Source: Bradyrhizobium sp. ISRA430
GTDB taxonomy: Bacteria > Pseudomonadota > Alphaproteobacteria > Rhizobiales > Xanthobacteraceae
Length of the DNA stretch: 64,000 bases
Assembly (NCBI RefSeq): GCF_029909975.1
Contig: NZ_CP094516.1
Span: forward strand, 1,550,001-1,614,000
Direction: 5' to 3'
Shown in pieces: positions 35,080-44,270 of this stretch. The notes under the pieces are model-generated. The model was not told the DNA's origin. It saw nothing but the letters and a program-made list of their open reading frames with translations, and ran no database searches. The position numbers and the translations under genes were made by a program. Positions within the stretch are counted from its first letter, which is position 1; the number at the start of each line of letters is the position of its first letter.

Positions 35080-36078
35080 TCACACAGGCGCCGTGACTTC
35101 GCCCTCTAGATTGAGAACTATCTTCCCTTTCGGAAGCGGTCTTTGACCTTCCAGCATCATGTGCACATCTCGCGCACTGGTGAGAGGGAGGACTGCACCC
35201 ACACGCGCCTTCAGTTCGCCGCGATCAATGAGTTCGGCGATCGTGCACAGCCGCGCAGTGGTGACTTCCACCAAGAAGAATGCCGCTGTGACACCATGGT
35301 CCTTTGCGCGATGTTGATCAGGCTGGGACACGGCAGAGATCAGCTTGCCACCCCGGCGAAGAACCCCAAAGGAACGCAATTGCGTTTCGCCCCCGACCAG
35401 ATCGAACACCGCGTCGGCATCCTTCACCTCATCCTCGAACCGTTGGGTATGATAGTCCAGCACCTTGTCGGCACCGAGTGAGCGAACGTAATCGACATCC
35501 TTCGCTCCCACCGTGGCGACCGAACGCAGGCGAGCGCGACGAGCGAGCTGAACTGCGTAGGCGCCCACGCTCCCCGCAGCTCCGTGAATGACGACCGTCT
35601 GACCGGCTTCGAGGCGAGCATGGTCGAATAGACCCTGCCACGCCGTAACGGCGACGACGGGAACGGAAGCCGCTTCGGCATAGCTCAGCGACCTCGGCTT
35701 CTTCGCGAGCATCCCGGCGGAGGCCACGGCATATTCCGCGTAGGCGCCCAGGAACTGAGTGTTAGTCACACCGAAAACTTGATCTCCGACAGCCAATCCG
35801 GAAACGTCGGACCCCAAGGCCACGACCGTTCCGGACAAATCGGAGCCGAGCGTAAGAGGAAGAGGCTGCGGCAAGGCGCTCTTGCCGGCCCTGATCCAGC
35901 CATCCCAGGGACCGACTCCTGCTGCGTGAACACGGATCAGGACCTGCCCCAAAGCAGCCTCTGGGCGGGCGATCCTCTCCAGCTTCATCACCTCCGGCGG
36001 TCCAAACTCATGGACGCGCCATGCCAACATACACAGGTCAGAACCGTCGTTCGTATTGCCAGCGAAGACATTTGCCAT
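35080..36078 (-). CDS. NADP-dependent MDR oxidoreductase (zinc-free quinone reductase type)
   Basis: From ATG 36078 the protein has 332 residues, AGGAA being eight bases upstream. The GroES-like domain includes VLIRVHAAGVGPWDGWIRAG and LGSDLSGTVVALGSDVSGL. The nucleotide-binding loop is VIHGAAGSVGAYAVQLARRA, the AxGxVG form of quinone oxidoreductases. Zinc ligands are absent. It would reduce quinones or activated alkenes with NADPH. It is divergent from the HD-domain gene at 36553 across 474 bases. Confidence 0.88.
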   Translation of the reverse strand: MANVFAGNTNDGSDLCMLAWRVHEFGPPEVMKLERIARPEAALGQVLIRVHAAGVGPWDGWIRAGKSALPQPLPLTLGSDLSGTVVALGSDVSGLAVGDQVFGVTNTQFLGAYAEYAVASAGMLAKKPRSLSYAEAASVPVVAVTAWQGLFDHARLEAGQTVVIHGAAGSVGAYAVQLARRARLRSVATVGAKDVDYVRSLGADKVLDYHTQRFEDEVKDADAVFDLVGGETQLRSFGVLRRGGKLISAVSQPDQHRAKDHGVTAAFFLVEVTTARLCTIAELIDRGELKARVGAVLPLTSARDVHMMLEGQRPLPKGKIVLNLEGEVTAPV

Positions 36079-36552
36079 TTTGGAGTTCCTGTATCGCTCT
36101 GTGCTCCACGCCTGAGTCAATCCAAAACGCCAGGCGTCTGTGAGAGATGAAGACCCGTCTATGTGCGGATATCAAATGCCCAAAGGCGACGTTGACATCA
36201 GCTCCTCATAGCCAGCTCTCCATCGGACATTTTGACACGCTGTCGCTGTTTGTCGGAAGTGATGCTCCTGCAGCTTGGGAATGAGCATCCCGCACATTGG
36301 CTTTGAGTTCTGTCCGGAGTCCCGTTCGATGGAAACCGCCCTGGAGCACCTTGGCCAAATGCCTCGTAAGATAGGCTGCGCAGGAGCGACAGGACTGATC
36401 GAGATGCTGCACCAGTCTCAATATCTCACTGCAACATCTTCATACCGCGAGGTACTTACAGTTCTGATTTTGCGACCCATCTGGTGGGCAACTGTTCCCA
36501 CAGCCCCACTAAGAATTTGCGATGCTGTATTCAGCGCAAATAGGAGTTAGAA
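36079..36552. other. 474-base intergenic region of lower GC
   Basis: I recognise no gene here. Open frames on both strands translate to unconvincing sequences without domain features, and codon use does not favour any of them. The stretch is visibly less GC-rich than the surrounding genes. The only clear signal is TAGGAGTTAGAA, the ribosome site for the HD-domain gene. Confidence 0.4.
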
Positions 36553-37191
36553 ATGACCGACTTGATTTCCGGCGTCAAAATTCCAGACAGCAAGATCGCC
36601 CGGGAGGCCGCCGAATTGGTGCGGCAACACGAAACTGAGATGTTGTTCAATCACTCGGTCCGCGTGTTCATATTCGGCGCGATGAAGGGACTCCGCCAGA
36701 ACCTGAAATTTGACTCTGAGCTGTTGTATATTGCTGCACTCTTTCACGACCTCGGCCTTGTCGACCCTTATCATACCGAGGCCAAGCGTTTCGAAGTCGA
36801 CGGCGCCGATGCGGCGCGAGAATTTCTCAGAAGCCATGGCATCCCTGAACCGAAAGCGGATCTGGTGTGGGAAGCGATCGCGCTACATACCACGCCGGGC
36901 ATCCCCCAATACATGCGGCCGGAAATCGCGCTCACGAACGCGGGTGTTCTGGTGGACGTGGTCGGGATTGGCTACGACGACTATACGCCCGAGCAACGCG
37001 AGCGGGTCATTGCTGCGTTTCCGCGCGGTGATTTCAAGAATGAGTTCATTCGGGTTCAGACGTGTTCGGCGCTGAGGAAGCCTCAGACCACATACGGCAC
37101 AGTTAACGTCGATTATATCGAAGATCACGACCCCGCATTTCGCAAGCCAAACGCTTGCACTCGAATCCGCAATACTCCATGGCATAGCTGA
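36553..37191 (+). CDS. HD-domain hydrolase, cyanamide-hydratase-like
   Basis: This 212-residue protein has metal ligands H34 (LFNHSVRVFIFG), H65-D66 (LFHDLGLVDPYHTEAKRFEVD, quoted in part as FHDLGLV) and D135 (GVLVDVVG), plus H112 in IALHTTPG. The NHSVRV opening and the order of motifs resemble the Ddi2/cyanamide hydratase group of HD proteins, which hydrate cyanamide to urea, rather than ppGpp or cyclic-dinucleotide phosphodiesterases. AGGAG precedes the ATG. It stands alone on the plus strand in the accessory block. The reaction is inferred only from family resemblance. Confidence 0.8.
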   Translation: MTDLISGVKIPDSKIAREAAELVRQHETEMLFNHSVRVFIFGAMKGLRQNLKFDSELLYIAALFHDLGLVDPYHTEAKRFEVDGADAAREFLRSHGIPEPKADLVWEAIALHTTPGIPQYMRPEIALTNAGVLVDVVGIGYDDYTPEQRERVIAAFPRGDFKNEFIRVQTCSALRKPQTTYGTVNVDYIEDHDPAFRKPNACTRIRNTPWHS

Positions 37192-37305
37192 GCCGTCGTT
37201 CCGCAAACGGTGACGACTTGCGAAAACATCAGAGTGTTGGGGCGGCTACTTCGAGCGCCGCGCGGTCGGACCAAAGGGATCGCTAACGGTTCTGTCTCGG
37301 ATCAC

Positions 37306-37605
37306 CTATCTGCCCGAACCGGTGGTCTGCCCACTTCCCGGTTGACCCGGAGGATGCGCGGAAGCGCCCGGCTTGTCTTGGTCGGCCACGTAGCCAGACT
37401 GTCCGGAGTTGCGCGTCTTGATGCCTTTGTCTGCATCCCGTTGCATCTGCTCGTTCGGCTCGCTGGTCTTGAGCCCTTTGTCTACATCACGCTGCATCTC
37501 CATCTTGTTTTGCTCACTGGGCGCGGCCTGTTGCTGCTGTGCCGTTGCCGGGAAGGCAATCGCGCTTGTGGCGAAGACAATCATCACGAGGGTTGCGGTT
37601 CGCAT
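37306..37605 (-). CDS. Small secreted protein with an internal repeat (99 aa)
   Basis: The ATG at 37605 (AGGAG six bases before) opens a signal peptide, MRTATLVMIVFATSAIAFPA ending near TAQ. A glutamine-rich stretch (QQQQAAPSEQNK) follows, then two copies of MQRD(V/A)DKG(L/I)KT separated by about 17 residues, and a Gly/Pro/Gln-rich tail. It is probably periplasmic and intrinsically disordered. The function is unknown. Confidence 0.7.
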   Translation of the reverse strand: MRTATLVMIVFATSAIAFPATAQQQQAAPSEQNKMEMQRDVDKGLKTSEPNEQMQRDADKGIKTRNSGQSGYVADQDKPGASAHPPGQPGSGQTTGSGR

Positions 37606-37758
37606 ACACTTCTCCTCTTGTGCGCTCCGGCCGGTAACGCGCGAACTTCCAAACATTTCCCAGTTCCTATTGCCGCCTTCAAAAGATGCTTCCCTTCCCT
37701 CGTCTCCTAGGGCGATCGCGTATGGACCTTTAGAGGCTGCGAACTACGCGGCCTGATA

Positions 37759-37875
37759 GTTCGAGACGCGCCGTAGGGCGGCGCTCCTCACCATGAGGGT
37801 CTTGGATTTCGCCGCAAAAAAGAGGACCTCAATCCTGAGGAGCCCGCCAAAAGCGGGCGTCTCGAAGGATGGGCC
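37759..37875. repeat. Bradyrhizobium-type long extragenic palindrome (TTCGAGACGC / GCGTCTCGAA)
   Basis: The left arm TTCGAGACG (37760-37768) with GGCGCTCCTCACCATGAGG is mirrored by CCTGAGGAGCCCGC...GCGGGCGTCTCGAAGGATG. The exact CGTCTCGAA is at 37858-37866. Each arm is itself an imperfect hairpin. The whole matches the layout of dispersed repeats I know from this genus: a CTCACCATGAGG arm and a CTGAGGAG arm flanking about 40 bases. Confidence 0.75.
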
Positions 37876-38326
37876 GCAAGGAGGCTGCCTGCCAAACTCT
37901 CTTTCATATGCAATCGCCCTCCCCTCATCTCCCAAGGCCAAGCCTCAATGCCGTCGAATGCCCTTCGCAGACGTGCAGCTCCGGCAGAATGTCCGCTCTT
38001 GCGCTCGAGGCGGTCGTGAACCGCGAAAGTCCATTTGGCAGCATGCCGCGTCGCCCCGAGCGGTGCTCCAACTCTTCTGGGCCATGCCCTACCCGCCTCG
38101 GCCCATGTGTAGTTATGGCCTCTCGGGGCGCTCGGGACCCTTCCGGTTGCTCGGGGACCTCGATCAAGCAGTAATCGCGGCCGAAAGGTGTTCGATTTCG
38201 GGGCGGGATGAACACGGCGCGAGCCCGATTTAAGCCTCATCCTCTCCGGATTTGCGGCTCATTGCGACCCAACTCTTTGACGAGAAAGGGTTGCTAACAA
38301 GTTGCTTGCGTAACCGGGAGACCAGG
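37876..38326. other. Non-coding stretch before the membrane-anchored Pro/Ala-rich protein
   Basis: I find no convincing gene in these 451 bases. Several overlapping frames exist on both strands, but none shows domain features or a ribosome site, and they are of similar length in opposing frames, as expected for GC-rich noncoding DNA. The last 40 bases hold GGGAG seven bases before the ATG at 38327. Confidence 0.4.
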
Positions 38327-39667
38327 ATGGGCAACCGATCCGCGAAATTCGTATCCACGCTCGTCGCGAGCATCATCGCGGGCGTGCCATTGGCAGCCGT
38401 ATCGCAGACGCAGAACGCGCCAAGCACGTCGCAGAGCGCGGCGGCGGCGCAGAGCACGCCGAGCGCGGCGACCACGGCCGACGATTGCCTCGCCTCGCCC
38501 AAAGCCACCGCACCACAGGGACAGCACTGGTTCTATCGCATCGATCGCAGCAAGCGGAAGTGCTGGTATCTGCGTGCCGAAGGCGACAAGGCGGCCCGGA
38601 CGTCGACCACACAGAACGCGCAGACCGCGACTAGCACGACAAGCACGGAGCCGGCAGCGCCGCACTCGGTCCAGGACGCGCGCGCCGAATATGTGACGGC
38701 ACAGGCTGGAACCGCATCAAATGTGACCGCACCGGCGCCGCAGCAGTCGCCCCCAGCCTCCGCTGACAGCAATGCGCCGCAGCAAGCAGCGGTCACCACC
38801 CGCTGGCCCGACACCTCAACGACATCAGTGGCGCCCGAGCCGCAGTCGGAGGCCCCGACGGTCACAGCCGAAGCGCAGCCGAGCGCGACGCCGGCTCAAT
38901 CTCCCGCCCCACAATCGCCTGCGCCGGTGACGCCGGCCGCGGCCGATGCCCCGGCCAAGCCAACCGGCTCGCTGCCGACGCTGCTGCTCGTGATCGGCTG
39001 CGCACTCGCGCTCGCGGGCGTCATCGGCAGCGTGATCTATCGATTCGCCGGCTCCCGTATCCGCGTCCAGGCCGCCGACGGCCCTCGCCGCGTGAATTGG
39101 GACAACTGGGAGCAACAGGACCAGGACCACAGCCGTGCGCCCTGGCGCGATGCAGGACCTGCACCAAGCGTGCAGCGCCCCCGCCCGGTCGATTTCGACC
39201 TCGTGCGTCCCATGGCCTCAAGCCCCGTGGCCCCGAGACCCTTGCCCCCCAGACCCTCGGCCCCAAGACCGCTGTTCGCAAGACCAAGACCCATTTCGAT
39301 CGTCGACAATCGCGACGCGTCCCAGGCGCATGAGAAGGCCGTGGAGGACGAGCACGACCGCAGCGAAGTCGAGGCATTTGAGGCCAAGACGCACGCGCCG
39401 CAGCTCGCGGCAATCGATGCCCATATCGAAGAGGCTCCTCCCGAGGAGGCGAAGGCCGAAGAGACGCAAATCGAACAGGTCGAAGTCGAAGAGGCTCATG
39501 TCGAAGAGCCTGACGACTTCAATGCCGACGCAGTCGATATCGACGTCATCACCCAGATGCTGGAACGGCTGGCGAAGGAAGGCCCGCGGTTGATGCAGCC
39601 TAGCCCTGAAGCTGACCTTGCAGACTTCGCACAAAACCGACGAGGCCAACGCGCCGCTCGCGCTTGA
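38327..39667 (+). CDS. Membrane-anchored low-complexity protein (446 aa), unknown function
   Basis: A signal-like N-terminus (SAKFVSTLVASIIAGVPLAA) leads to the short motif HWFYRIDRSKRKCWYLRAEG at about residue 68, which recurs in rhizobial exported proteins. A long Ala/Thr/Pro/Gln-rich stretch follows, then a clear transmembrane helix (LPTLLLVIGCALALAGVIGS, about residues 217-236). The cytosolic part has a Pro/Arg-rich segment (RPLPPRPSAPRPLFARPRP) and an acidic helix with EEA/EE(P/T) repeats. The last 68 bases overlap the 3' end of gmk on the other strand. The family is not recognised. Confidence 0.75.
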   Translation: MGNRSAKFVSTLVASIIAGVPLAAVSQTQNAPSTSQSAAAAQSTPSAATTADDCLASPKATAPQGQHWFYRIDRSKRKCWYLRAEGDKAARTSTTQNAQTATSTTSTEPAAPHSVQDARAEYVTAQAGTASNVTAPAPQQSPPASADSNAPQQAAVTTRWPDTSTTSVAPEPQSEAPTVTAEAQPSATPAQSPAPQSPAPVTPAAADAPAKPTGSLPTLLLVIGCALALAGVIGSVIYRFAGSRIRVQAADGPRRVNWDNWEQQDQDHSRAPWRDAGPAPSVQRPRPVDFDLVRPMASSPVAPRPLPPRPSAPRPLFARPRPISIVDNRDASQAHEKAVEDEHDRSEVEAFEAKTHAPQLAAIDAHIEEAPPEEAKAEETQIEQVEVEEAHVEEPDDFNADAVDIDVITQMLERLAKEGPRLMQPSPEADLADFAQNRRGQRAARA

Positions 39668-40259
39668 GGCGCTCGGCCTTCAGGATCGACTGCACCTCGG
39701 CGAAGGCCTCATCGACGTCGTGGTTGATGACGATGTAATCGTACTCAGCCCAGTGGCTCATCTCGTGGCTGGCGCGGCTCATCCGCTTGCGGATGACCTC
39801 GTCCGAATCCTGCGCGCGCGAGTGTAGGCGTTTCTCGAGATCGGCCGCCGAGGGCGGCAGGATGAAAACGCTGACCACGTCGGCGCGCGCCTTCTCGCGC
39901 AGTTGCTGCGTGCCCTGCCAGTCGATGTCGAACAGCACGTCCTGTCCCGCCGACAGCGCCGCCTCGACCGGGCCGCGCGGCGTGCCGTAGCGGTTGTCGA
40001 ACACTGTCGCCCATTCCAGAAGCTCGTCGCCCTTCACCATCGCTTCGAACCTGGGCTTGTCGACGAACAGATAGTCGCGGCCGTCGACCTCGCCGGGCCG
40101 CATCGCCCGCGTCGTCGCGGAGACCGACATTCTCAATCCCGGCATCCGCTCGATCAACAACCGCGACAGCGTCGTCTTGCCCGCGCCTGACGGCGAGGAC
40201 AGCACGAACATCAGCCCGCGCCGCTCGACACCATCAGTTCCGTGACCGCCCGTCGTCAT
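39600..40259 (-). CDS. gmk: Guanylate kinase
   Basis: This 219-residue enzyme phosphorylates GMP to GDP. The P-loop is SSPSGAGKTTLSR at about 21-33. The GMP-binding region is SATTRAMRPGEVDGRDYLFV, and WATVFDNRYGTPRGPVEAAL is also a family landmark. An in-frame ATG at residue 17 (MFVLSSPSGAGK) is a possible start, but the longer form begins 3 bases after the yicC stop. Length is about ten residues above the E. coli enzyme. Confidence 0.95.
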   Translation of the reverse strand: MTTGGHGTDGVERRGLMFVLSSPSGAGKTTLSRLLIERMPGLRMSVSATTRAMRPGEVDGRDYLFVDKPRFEAMVKGDELLEWATVFDNRYGTPRGPVEAALSAGQDVLFDIDWQGTQQLREKARADVVSVFILPPSAADLEKRLHSRAQDSDEVIRKRMSRASHEMSHWAEYDYIVINHDVDEAFAEVQSILKAERLKRERRVGLVGFVRSLQGQLQG

Positions 40260-40262
40260 CGA

Positions 40263-41150
40263 TCACTCCAGATTCTGGACCTGCTCGCGGAACTGCTCGA
40301 CCACGTTCTTCATGGCGAGTCCCGTGTTGGTCAGCTCGATATCGTTCGACTTCGAGCAGCAGGTGTTGACCTCGCGGTGGAACTCCTGGGCCAGGAAATC
40401 GAGCTTGCGCCCGATCGGGCCGCCCTTGCCGATGAGTTCGCGCGCCTGCGCGACGTGAGAGGCGATGCGGTCGAGCTCCTCGCGTATGTCGGCCTTGGTC
40501 GCGATCAGGATCGCTTCCTGCATCAGGCGGTCGGCATCGAATCGATCGGAGGTGTCGAGCAGCGCCGCAATCTGCTCGGCAAGCTTGGCCTTGATCGCGT
40601 CCGGCTTGCGGCCAGGCGCGGCCTCCGCCTGCTTCGCCAGCGCTTCGATCTCATCCACGCGCTGAGTCAGGATCTGCCCGAGTGAGGTGCCCTCGCGCTT
40701 GCGCATCTCGGCGAGATCGGCGAGCGCCTTGTCGAAGGCCTCGGCCGCCGCAATGCGCGCCGCCTTGTCCTCGTCCTCGTCGCCTTCGGGCTCGGCGACC
40801 TCGATCACGCCCTTGATGGCTAGGAGGCCGTCTATGCTCGGCGCTACCGCGTCGACCTTGCCGGCGATCTGGGCGGCGGCCTTCAGCACGGCGGCGAGCA
40901 CGTCCTCATTGATGCGGACGGAGGCCTCGGCGTTGGTGCGCTTGACGTTGAGATTGGCGTAGACGGTGCCGCGCGAGAGCACCTCGCCCGCGCGCTTCTT
41001 GGCATGGGCCTCGAGTTCGTCGAACCCCTGCGGCAGCCGTACCCGCAGGTCAAACCCCTTGGCGTTCACCGACTTCAATTCCCATTCGAACGTATACGGC
41101 CCGCTTGCGCCGTGGCTTCGGGCAAAGCCGGTCATGGACGACAGCGCCAT
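40263..41150 (-). CDS. yicC: YicC/YloC-family endoribonuclease
   Basis: This 295-residue protein begins MALSSMTGFARSHGASGPYT, the hallmark start, with WELKSVNAKGFDLRVRLP following. The C-terminal DUF1732 part contains GRKLDFLAQEFHREVNTCCS. Family members cut RNA, and E. coli YicC promotes degradation of the sRNA RyhB. It is directly upstream of gmk, an order found in many bacteria. No transmembrane or signal segment is present. Confidence 0.93.
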   Translation of the reverse strand: MALSSMTGFARSHGASGPYTFEWELKSVNAKGFDLRVRLPQGFDELEAHAKKRAGEVLSRGTVYANLNVKRTNAEASVRINEDVLAAVLKAAAQIAGKVDAVAPSIDGLLAIKGVIEVAEPEGDEDEDKAARIAAAEAFDKALADLAEMRKREGTSLGQILTQRVDEIEALAKQAEAAPGRKPDAIKAKLAEQIAALLDTSDRFDADRLMQEAILIATKADIREELDRIASHVAQARELIGKGGPIGRKLDFLAQEFHREVNTCCSKSNDIELTNTGLAMKNVVEQFREQVQNLE

Positions 41151-41264
41151 CGGGTAAGTTTCTCCGGACAGGTAAGATTCGTGAGGCCATCAAGGCACGC
41201 GAATCTTAAGACTATTTTGCAGGAAAGTGGAATCCGCAAAGTCTCGTAAGGCGGGCCAGCGATC

Positions 41265-42533
41265 CTAGCGCTGGACCACCGGCGGCGAAGCGGGCCACAC
41301 CGAGCCCTGCCGCGCAGGCGCGGGATTTGCGGGCCGCGCCGGCGGCTTTTTCTGCTGGGTCGGCTTGGGCGGCGTGGTCGCGGTCGGGGTGTCGGCGGGC
41401 GCTCCGGCGGCAGGCGCCTGCGCATCGTCGGCCGGCTCGACCGTGTCGTTCTGGATCTGCTTCTCCATCGCGCGCAGCTTCGCAACGTTCTTCTGATGCG
41501 CGTCGTAGGTCTCGGTGAAGGCGTGCCCGCCGGAACCGTCGGCGACGAAATAGAGATCGCGGGTGCGCGCCGGATTGGCGGCGGCCTCGAGCGAGGCGCG
41601 GCCGGGATTGGAGATCGGGCCCGGCGGCAGGCCGTCGATCACGTAGGTGTTGTAGGGCGAGGGCTGCGTGATCTCGCTGCGCTTGATCGGGCGACCGAGC
41701 GTGCCCTTGCCGCCGACGAGGCCGTAGATGATCGTGGGATCGGACTGCAGCTTAATCTTCTGCTTGAGCCGGTTGACGAACACGGCGGCAACGCGGCTGC
41801 GCTCGTCCGGCTTGCCGGTCTCCTTCTCTACAATCGAGGCGAGCGTCACGAGCTGTTCCGGCGTCTTGACCGGAAGATCCTGGCTGCGGCGCTCCCAGAT
41901 CTCGGCGAGCACGCGCTTGTGCGCCTGCTGCATGCGCTGGATCACTTGCTCGCGCGTGGTCCCGCGCGGGAACTTGTAGGTCTCAGGCAGCAGCGTGCCT
42001 TCGCGCGGCAGCTCGCGCACACCGCCGGTGAAGATGTCGTTGTCGGAGAGCCGCGCCACGATCTGCTCGGAGGTCAGGCCTTCCGGAATCGTGACGGCAT
42101 GCTGCACCACCTTGCCCTCGACGATGGTGGCGATCACGTCGCGCAAGGAGGCGTTCTTCTGGAACGAATATTCACCCGGCTTCAGATCCGAGCTCGCCTT
42201 CAGCGCTGCTACGCTGGCGATGAACACCCAGGGATTGACGTCGGTGACGCCTTCCCTGTTCAGCGTGTCCGCAATGTCGCGCTTGCCGGCGCGTGAGGGA
42301 ATGTTGACGATCTTGTCTTCCTGGAGTGGTCCCGGCGCCTCCAGCACCTGGCGGCCGTAGTAATAGACGGCGCCGGCGCCCAGCATGCTGATCAGCAGGA
42401 GGGTGATGATGGCATTGCCGACCACCACGAAGGGGTTGCGCGCCCGGTCCGATCGCTTCGGCGGCGGCGGGACCTGCTCGGGCTCCAGCGCGGCCCGCGG
42501 GCTCCGGGGCGAAATGGGCGGCCTTTCACTCAT
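41265..42533 (-). CDS. mltG: Endolytic murein transglycosylase MltG
   Basis: This 422-residue inner-membrane protein cuts nascent glycan strands, setting their length. A proline-rich cytosolic N-terminus precedes one helix (VVVGNAIITLLLISMLGAGA, about 36-55). A LysM-like region follows (PSRAGKRDIADTL), then the YceG domain. The EKET motif at 236-239 (LASIVEKETG) holds the catalytic glutamate, and DPTIIYGL and LPPGPISNPG are conserved. An extended Pro/Ala-rich C-terminus of about 70 residues is unlike E. coli MltG. It follows fabF by 126 bases, the usual alphaproteobacterial order. Confidence 0.95.
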   Translation of the reverse strand: MSERPPISPRSPRAALEPEQVPPPPKRSDRARNPFVVVGNAIITLLLISMLGAGAVYYYGRQVLEAPGPLQEDKIVNIPSRAGKRDIADTLNREGVTDVNPWVFIASVAALKASSDLKPGEYSFQKNASLRDVIATIVEGKVVQHAVTIPEGLTSEQIVARLSDNDIFTGGVRELPREGTLLPETYKFPRGTTREQVIQRMQQAHKRVLAEIWERRSQDLPVKTPEQLVTLASIVEKETGKPDERSRVAAVFVNRLKQKIKLQSDPTIIYGLVGGKGTLGRPIKRSEITQPSPYNTYVIDGLPPGPISNPGRASLEAAANPARTRDLYFVADGSGGHAFTETYDAHQKNVAKLRAMEKQIQNDTVEPADDAQAPAAGAPADTPTATTPPKPTQQKKPPARPANPAPARQGSVWPASPPVVQR

Positions 42534-42659
42534 CGAAGCAACCTGGATCCTGCCGGTTCAATCACGGCCTGACAATCGCTTGTCCGGCCAAATGCACGCG
42601 CCCACAAGTATGACTATCGCCGATAAAAGGCAAAACGGTGGATTCGTCTCAAACGCAAG

Positions 42660-43925
42660 CTAATGAGCCAGTCGGCGGACGATCACCGACGCATTGGTAC
42701 CGCCAAAACCAAAAGAATTCGACAACGCGACATTGATCTCGCGCTTCTTCGCCGTGCGCGGCACGAGATCGATCGCGGTCTGGACCGACGGATGGTCCAG
42801 GTTGATGGTCGGCGGCGCGACATTATCGCGAATCGCCAGGATCGCGAAGATCGCCTCGATCGCGCCGGCCGCACCGAGGAGATGGCCCGTCGACGATTTG
42901 GTCGAGGACATCGCGACCTTGGACGCGGCGTTGCCGAGCAGCCGCTCCACCGCGCCGAGCTCGATCTCGTCGCCAAGCGGCGTCGAGGTGCCGTGCGCGT
43001 TGATGTAGTCGAGATCGGACGGCGAAAGGCCTGCGCGCTTGAGCGCCGCCGACATGCTGCGGAAGCCGCCATCGCCATCGGGTGACGGCGACGTGATGTG
43101 ATAGGCATCGCCCGACAGGCCGTAGCCGATCACTTCGGCATAGATCTTGGCGCCACGACGCCTGGCGTGCTCGAGCTCCTCAAGGACCACGACGCCGGCG
43201 CCCTCACCCATCACGAAACCGTCGCGATCCTTGTCATAGGGACGCGAGGCCTTCTCGGGCGTCTCGTTGAATCCGGTCGACAGCGCACGCGCGGCGTTGA
43301 AGCCGGCAATACCGATGCGGCTGATCGGCGATTCGGCACCGCCGGCGACCATGACGTCGGCATCGCCGAGCGCGATCAGGCGGGCGGCATCGCCGATCGC
43401 GTGTGCGCCGGTTGAGCAGGCCGTCACCACGGAATGGTTCGGTCCCTTCAGCCCATGCTCGATCGAGACATAGCCGGAGGCGAGATTGATCAGGCGGCCG
43501 GGAATGAAGAAAGGCGACACCCGGCGCGGCCCGCGCTCCTTCAGGAGGATAGCGGTGTCGGCGATGCCGTTGAGGCCGCCGATGCCCGATCCGATCATGG
43601 TCCCGGTCGCGCACTTGTCCTCTTCGGACTCCGGATGCCAGTTGGCGTCGTCGAGCGCCTGCTTGGCGGCCGCCATGCCGAAGATGATGAAGTCGTCGAC
43701 CTTGCGCTGGTCCTTCGGCTCCATCCACTGGTCGGCATTGAAGCTGCCGCCAGAGCCGTCGCCGCGCGGCACGACGCAGGCGATCTTGGTCTGGAGATCC
43801 GAGACGTCGAAGCTCTCGATCCGGCGCGCACCACTCTCGCCGTTGAGGATGCGCTTCCAGGTCGGCTCGACGCCACAGCCGAGTGGCGTAACCATGCCGA
43901 GGCCCGTGACGACAACCCGCCTCAT
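42660..43925 (-). CDS. fabF: Beta-ketoacyl-ACP synthase II
   Basis: This 421-residue condensing enzyme elongates fatty acids with malonyl-ACP. The catalytic triad is C170 (VVTACSTGAHA), H310 (NAHGTSTPLGD) and H347 (SSTGHLLGAAGA). The start MRRVVVTGLGMVTPLGCG fixes ATG 43925, although the frame is open 27 codons further. It follows acpP by 105 bases and precedes mltG. Confidence 0.96.
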   Translation of the reverse strand: MRRVVVTGLGMVTPLGCGVEPTWKRILNGESGARRIESFDVSDLQTKIACVVPRGDGSGGSFNADQWMEPKDQRKVDDFIIFGMAAAKQALDDANWHPESEEDKCATGTMIGSGIGGLNGIADTAILLKERGPRRVSPFFIPGRLINLASGYVSIEHGLKGPNHSVVTACSTGAHAIGDAARLIALGDADVMVAGGAESPISRIGIAGFNAARALSTGFNETPEKASRPYDKDRDGFVMGEGAGVVVLEELEHARRRGAKIYAEVIGYGLSGDAYHITSPSPDGDGGFRSMSAALKRAGLSPSDLDYINAHGTSTPLGDEIELGAVERLLGNAASKVAMSSTKSSTGHLLGAAGAIEAIFAILAIRDNVAPPTINLDHPSVQTAIDLVPRTAKKREINVALSNSFGFGGTNASVIVRRLAH

Positions 43926-44030
43926 ATCGCAAATCTCCGCTTTGAAAGATTCACGGCCGATAACAAGAAACCGGCTGACCGCCGAAAGCGGCCCGTCCGG
44001 TTTCAATGTTGTCCCGCGAAATGAAGAGCC

Positions 44031-44270
44031 TTAGCTCTTCGCGTTCTTCTCGAGAAACTTGGTGGCGTCGCCGACGGTGAGAATCGTCTCCGCGGCGTCG
44101 TCCGGAATCTCGCAACCGAATTCTTCTTCGAACGCCATCACCAGCTCGACGGTGTCCAGACTGTCGGCGCCGAGGTCGTCGATGAAGCTCGCGTTGTCGA
44201 CAACCTTCTCGGGTTCAACACCAAGGTGTTCGACCACGATCTTCTTAACCCGCTCGCCAATGTCACTCAT
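44031..44270 (-). CDS. acpP: Acyl carrier protein
   Basis: This 79-residue acidic four-helix protein carries the growing acyl chain on a phosphopantetheine arm at S37 ([19 protein letters not shown]). The sequence matches housekeeping AcpP of Alphaproteobacteria closely in length and motif. It lies between fabG and fabF with a 314-base leader or promoter region upstream, so it may have its own promoter, as acpP often does. Confidence 0.97.
   Translation of the reverse strand: MSDIGERVKKIVVEHLGVEPEKVVDNASFIDDLGADSLDTVELVMAFEEEFGCEIPDDAAETILTVGDATKFLEKNAKS

Noticed and set aside
36275..36550. 91-codon plus-strand frame before the HD-domain gene
   Set aside because: No ribosome site, no recognisable domain, and similar-length frames on the opposite strand.
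37788..38240. 150-codon minus-strand frame over the extragenic repeat
   Set aside because: It runs through a dispersed repeat and reads as Arg/Gly/Ser-rich noise.
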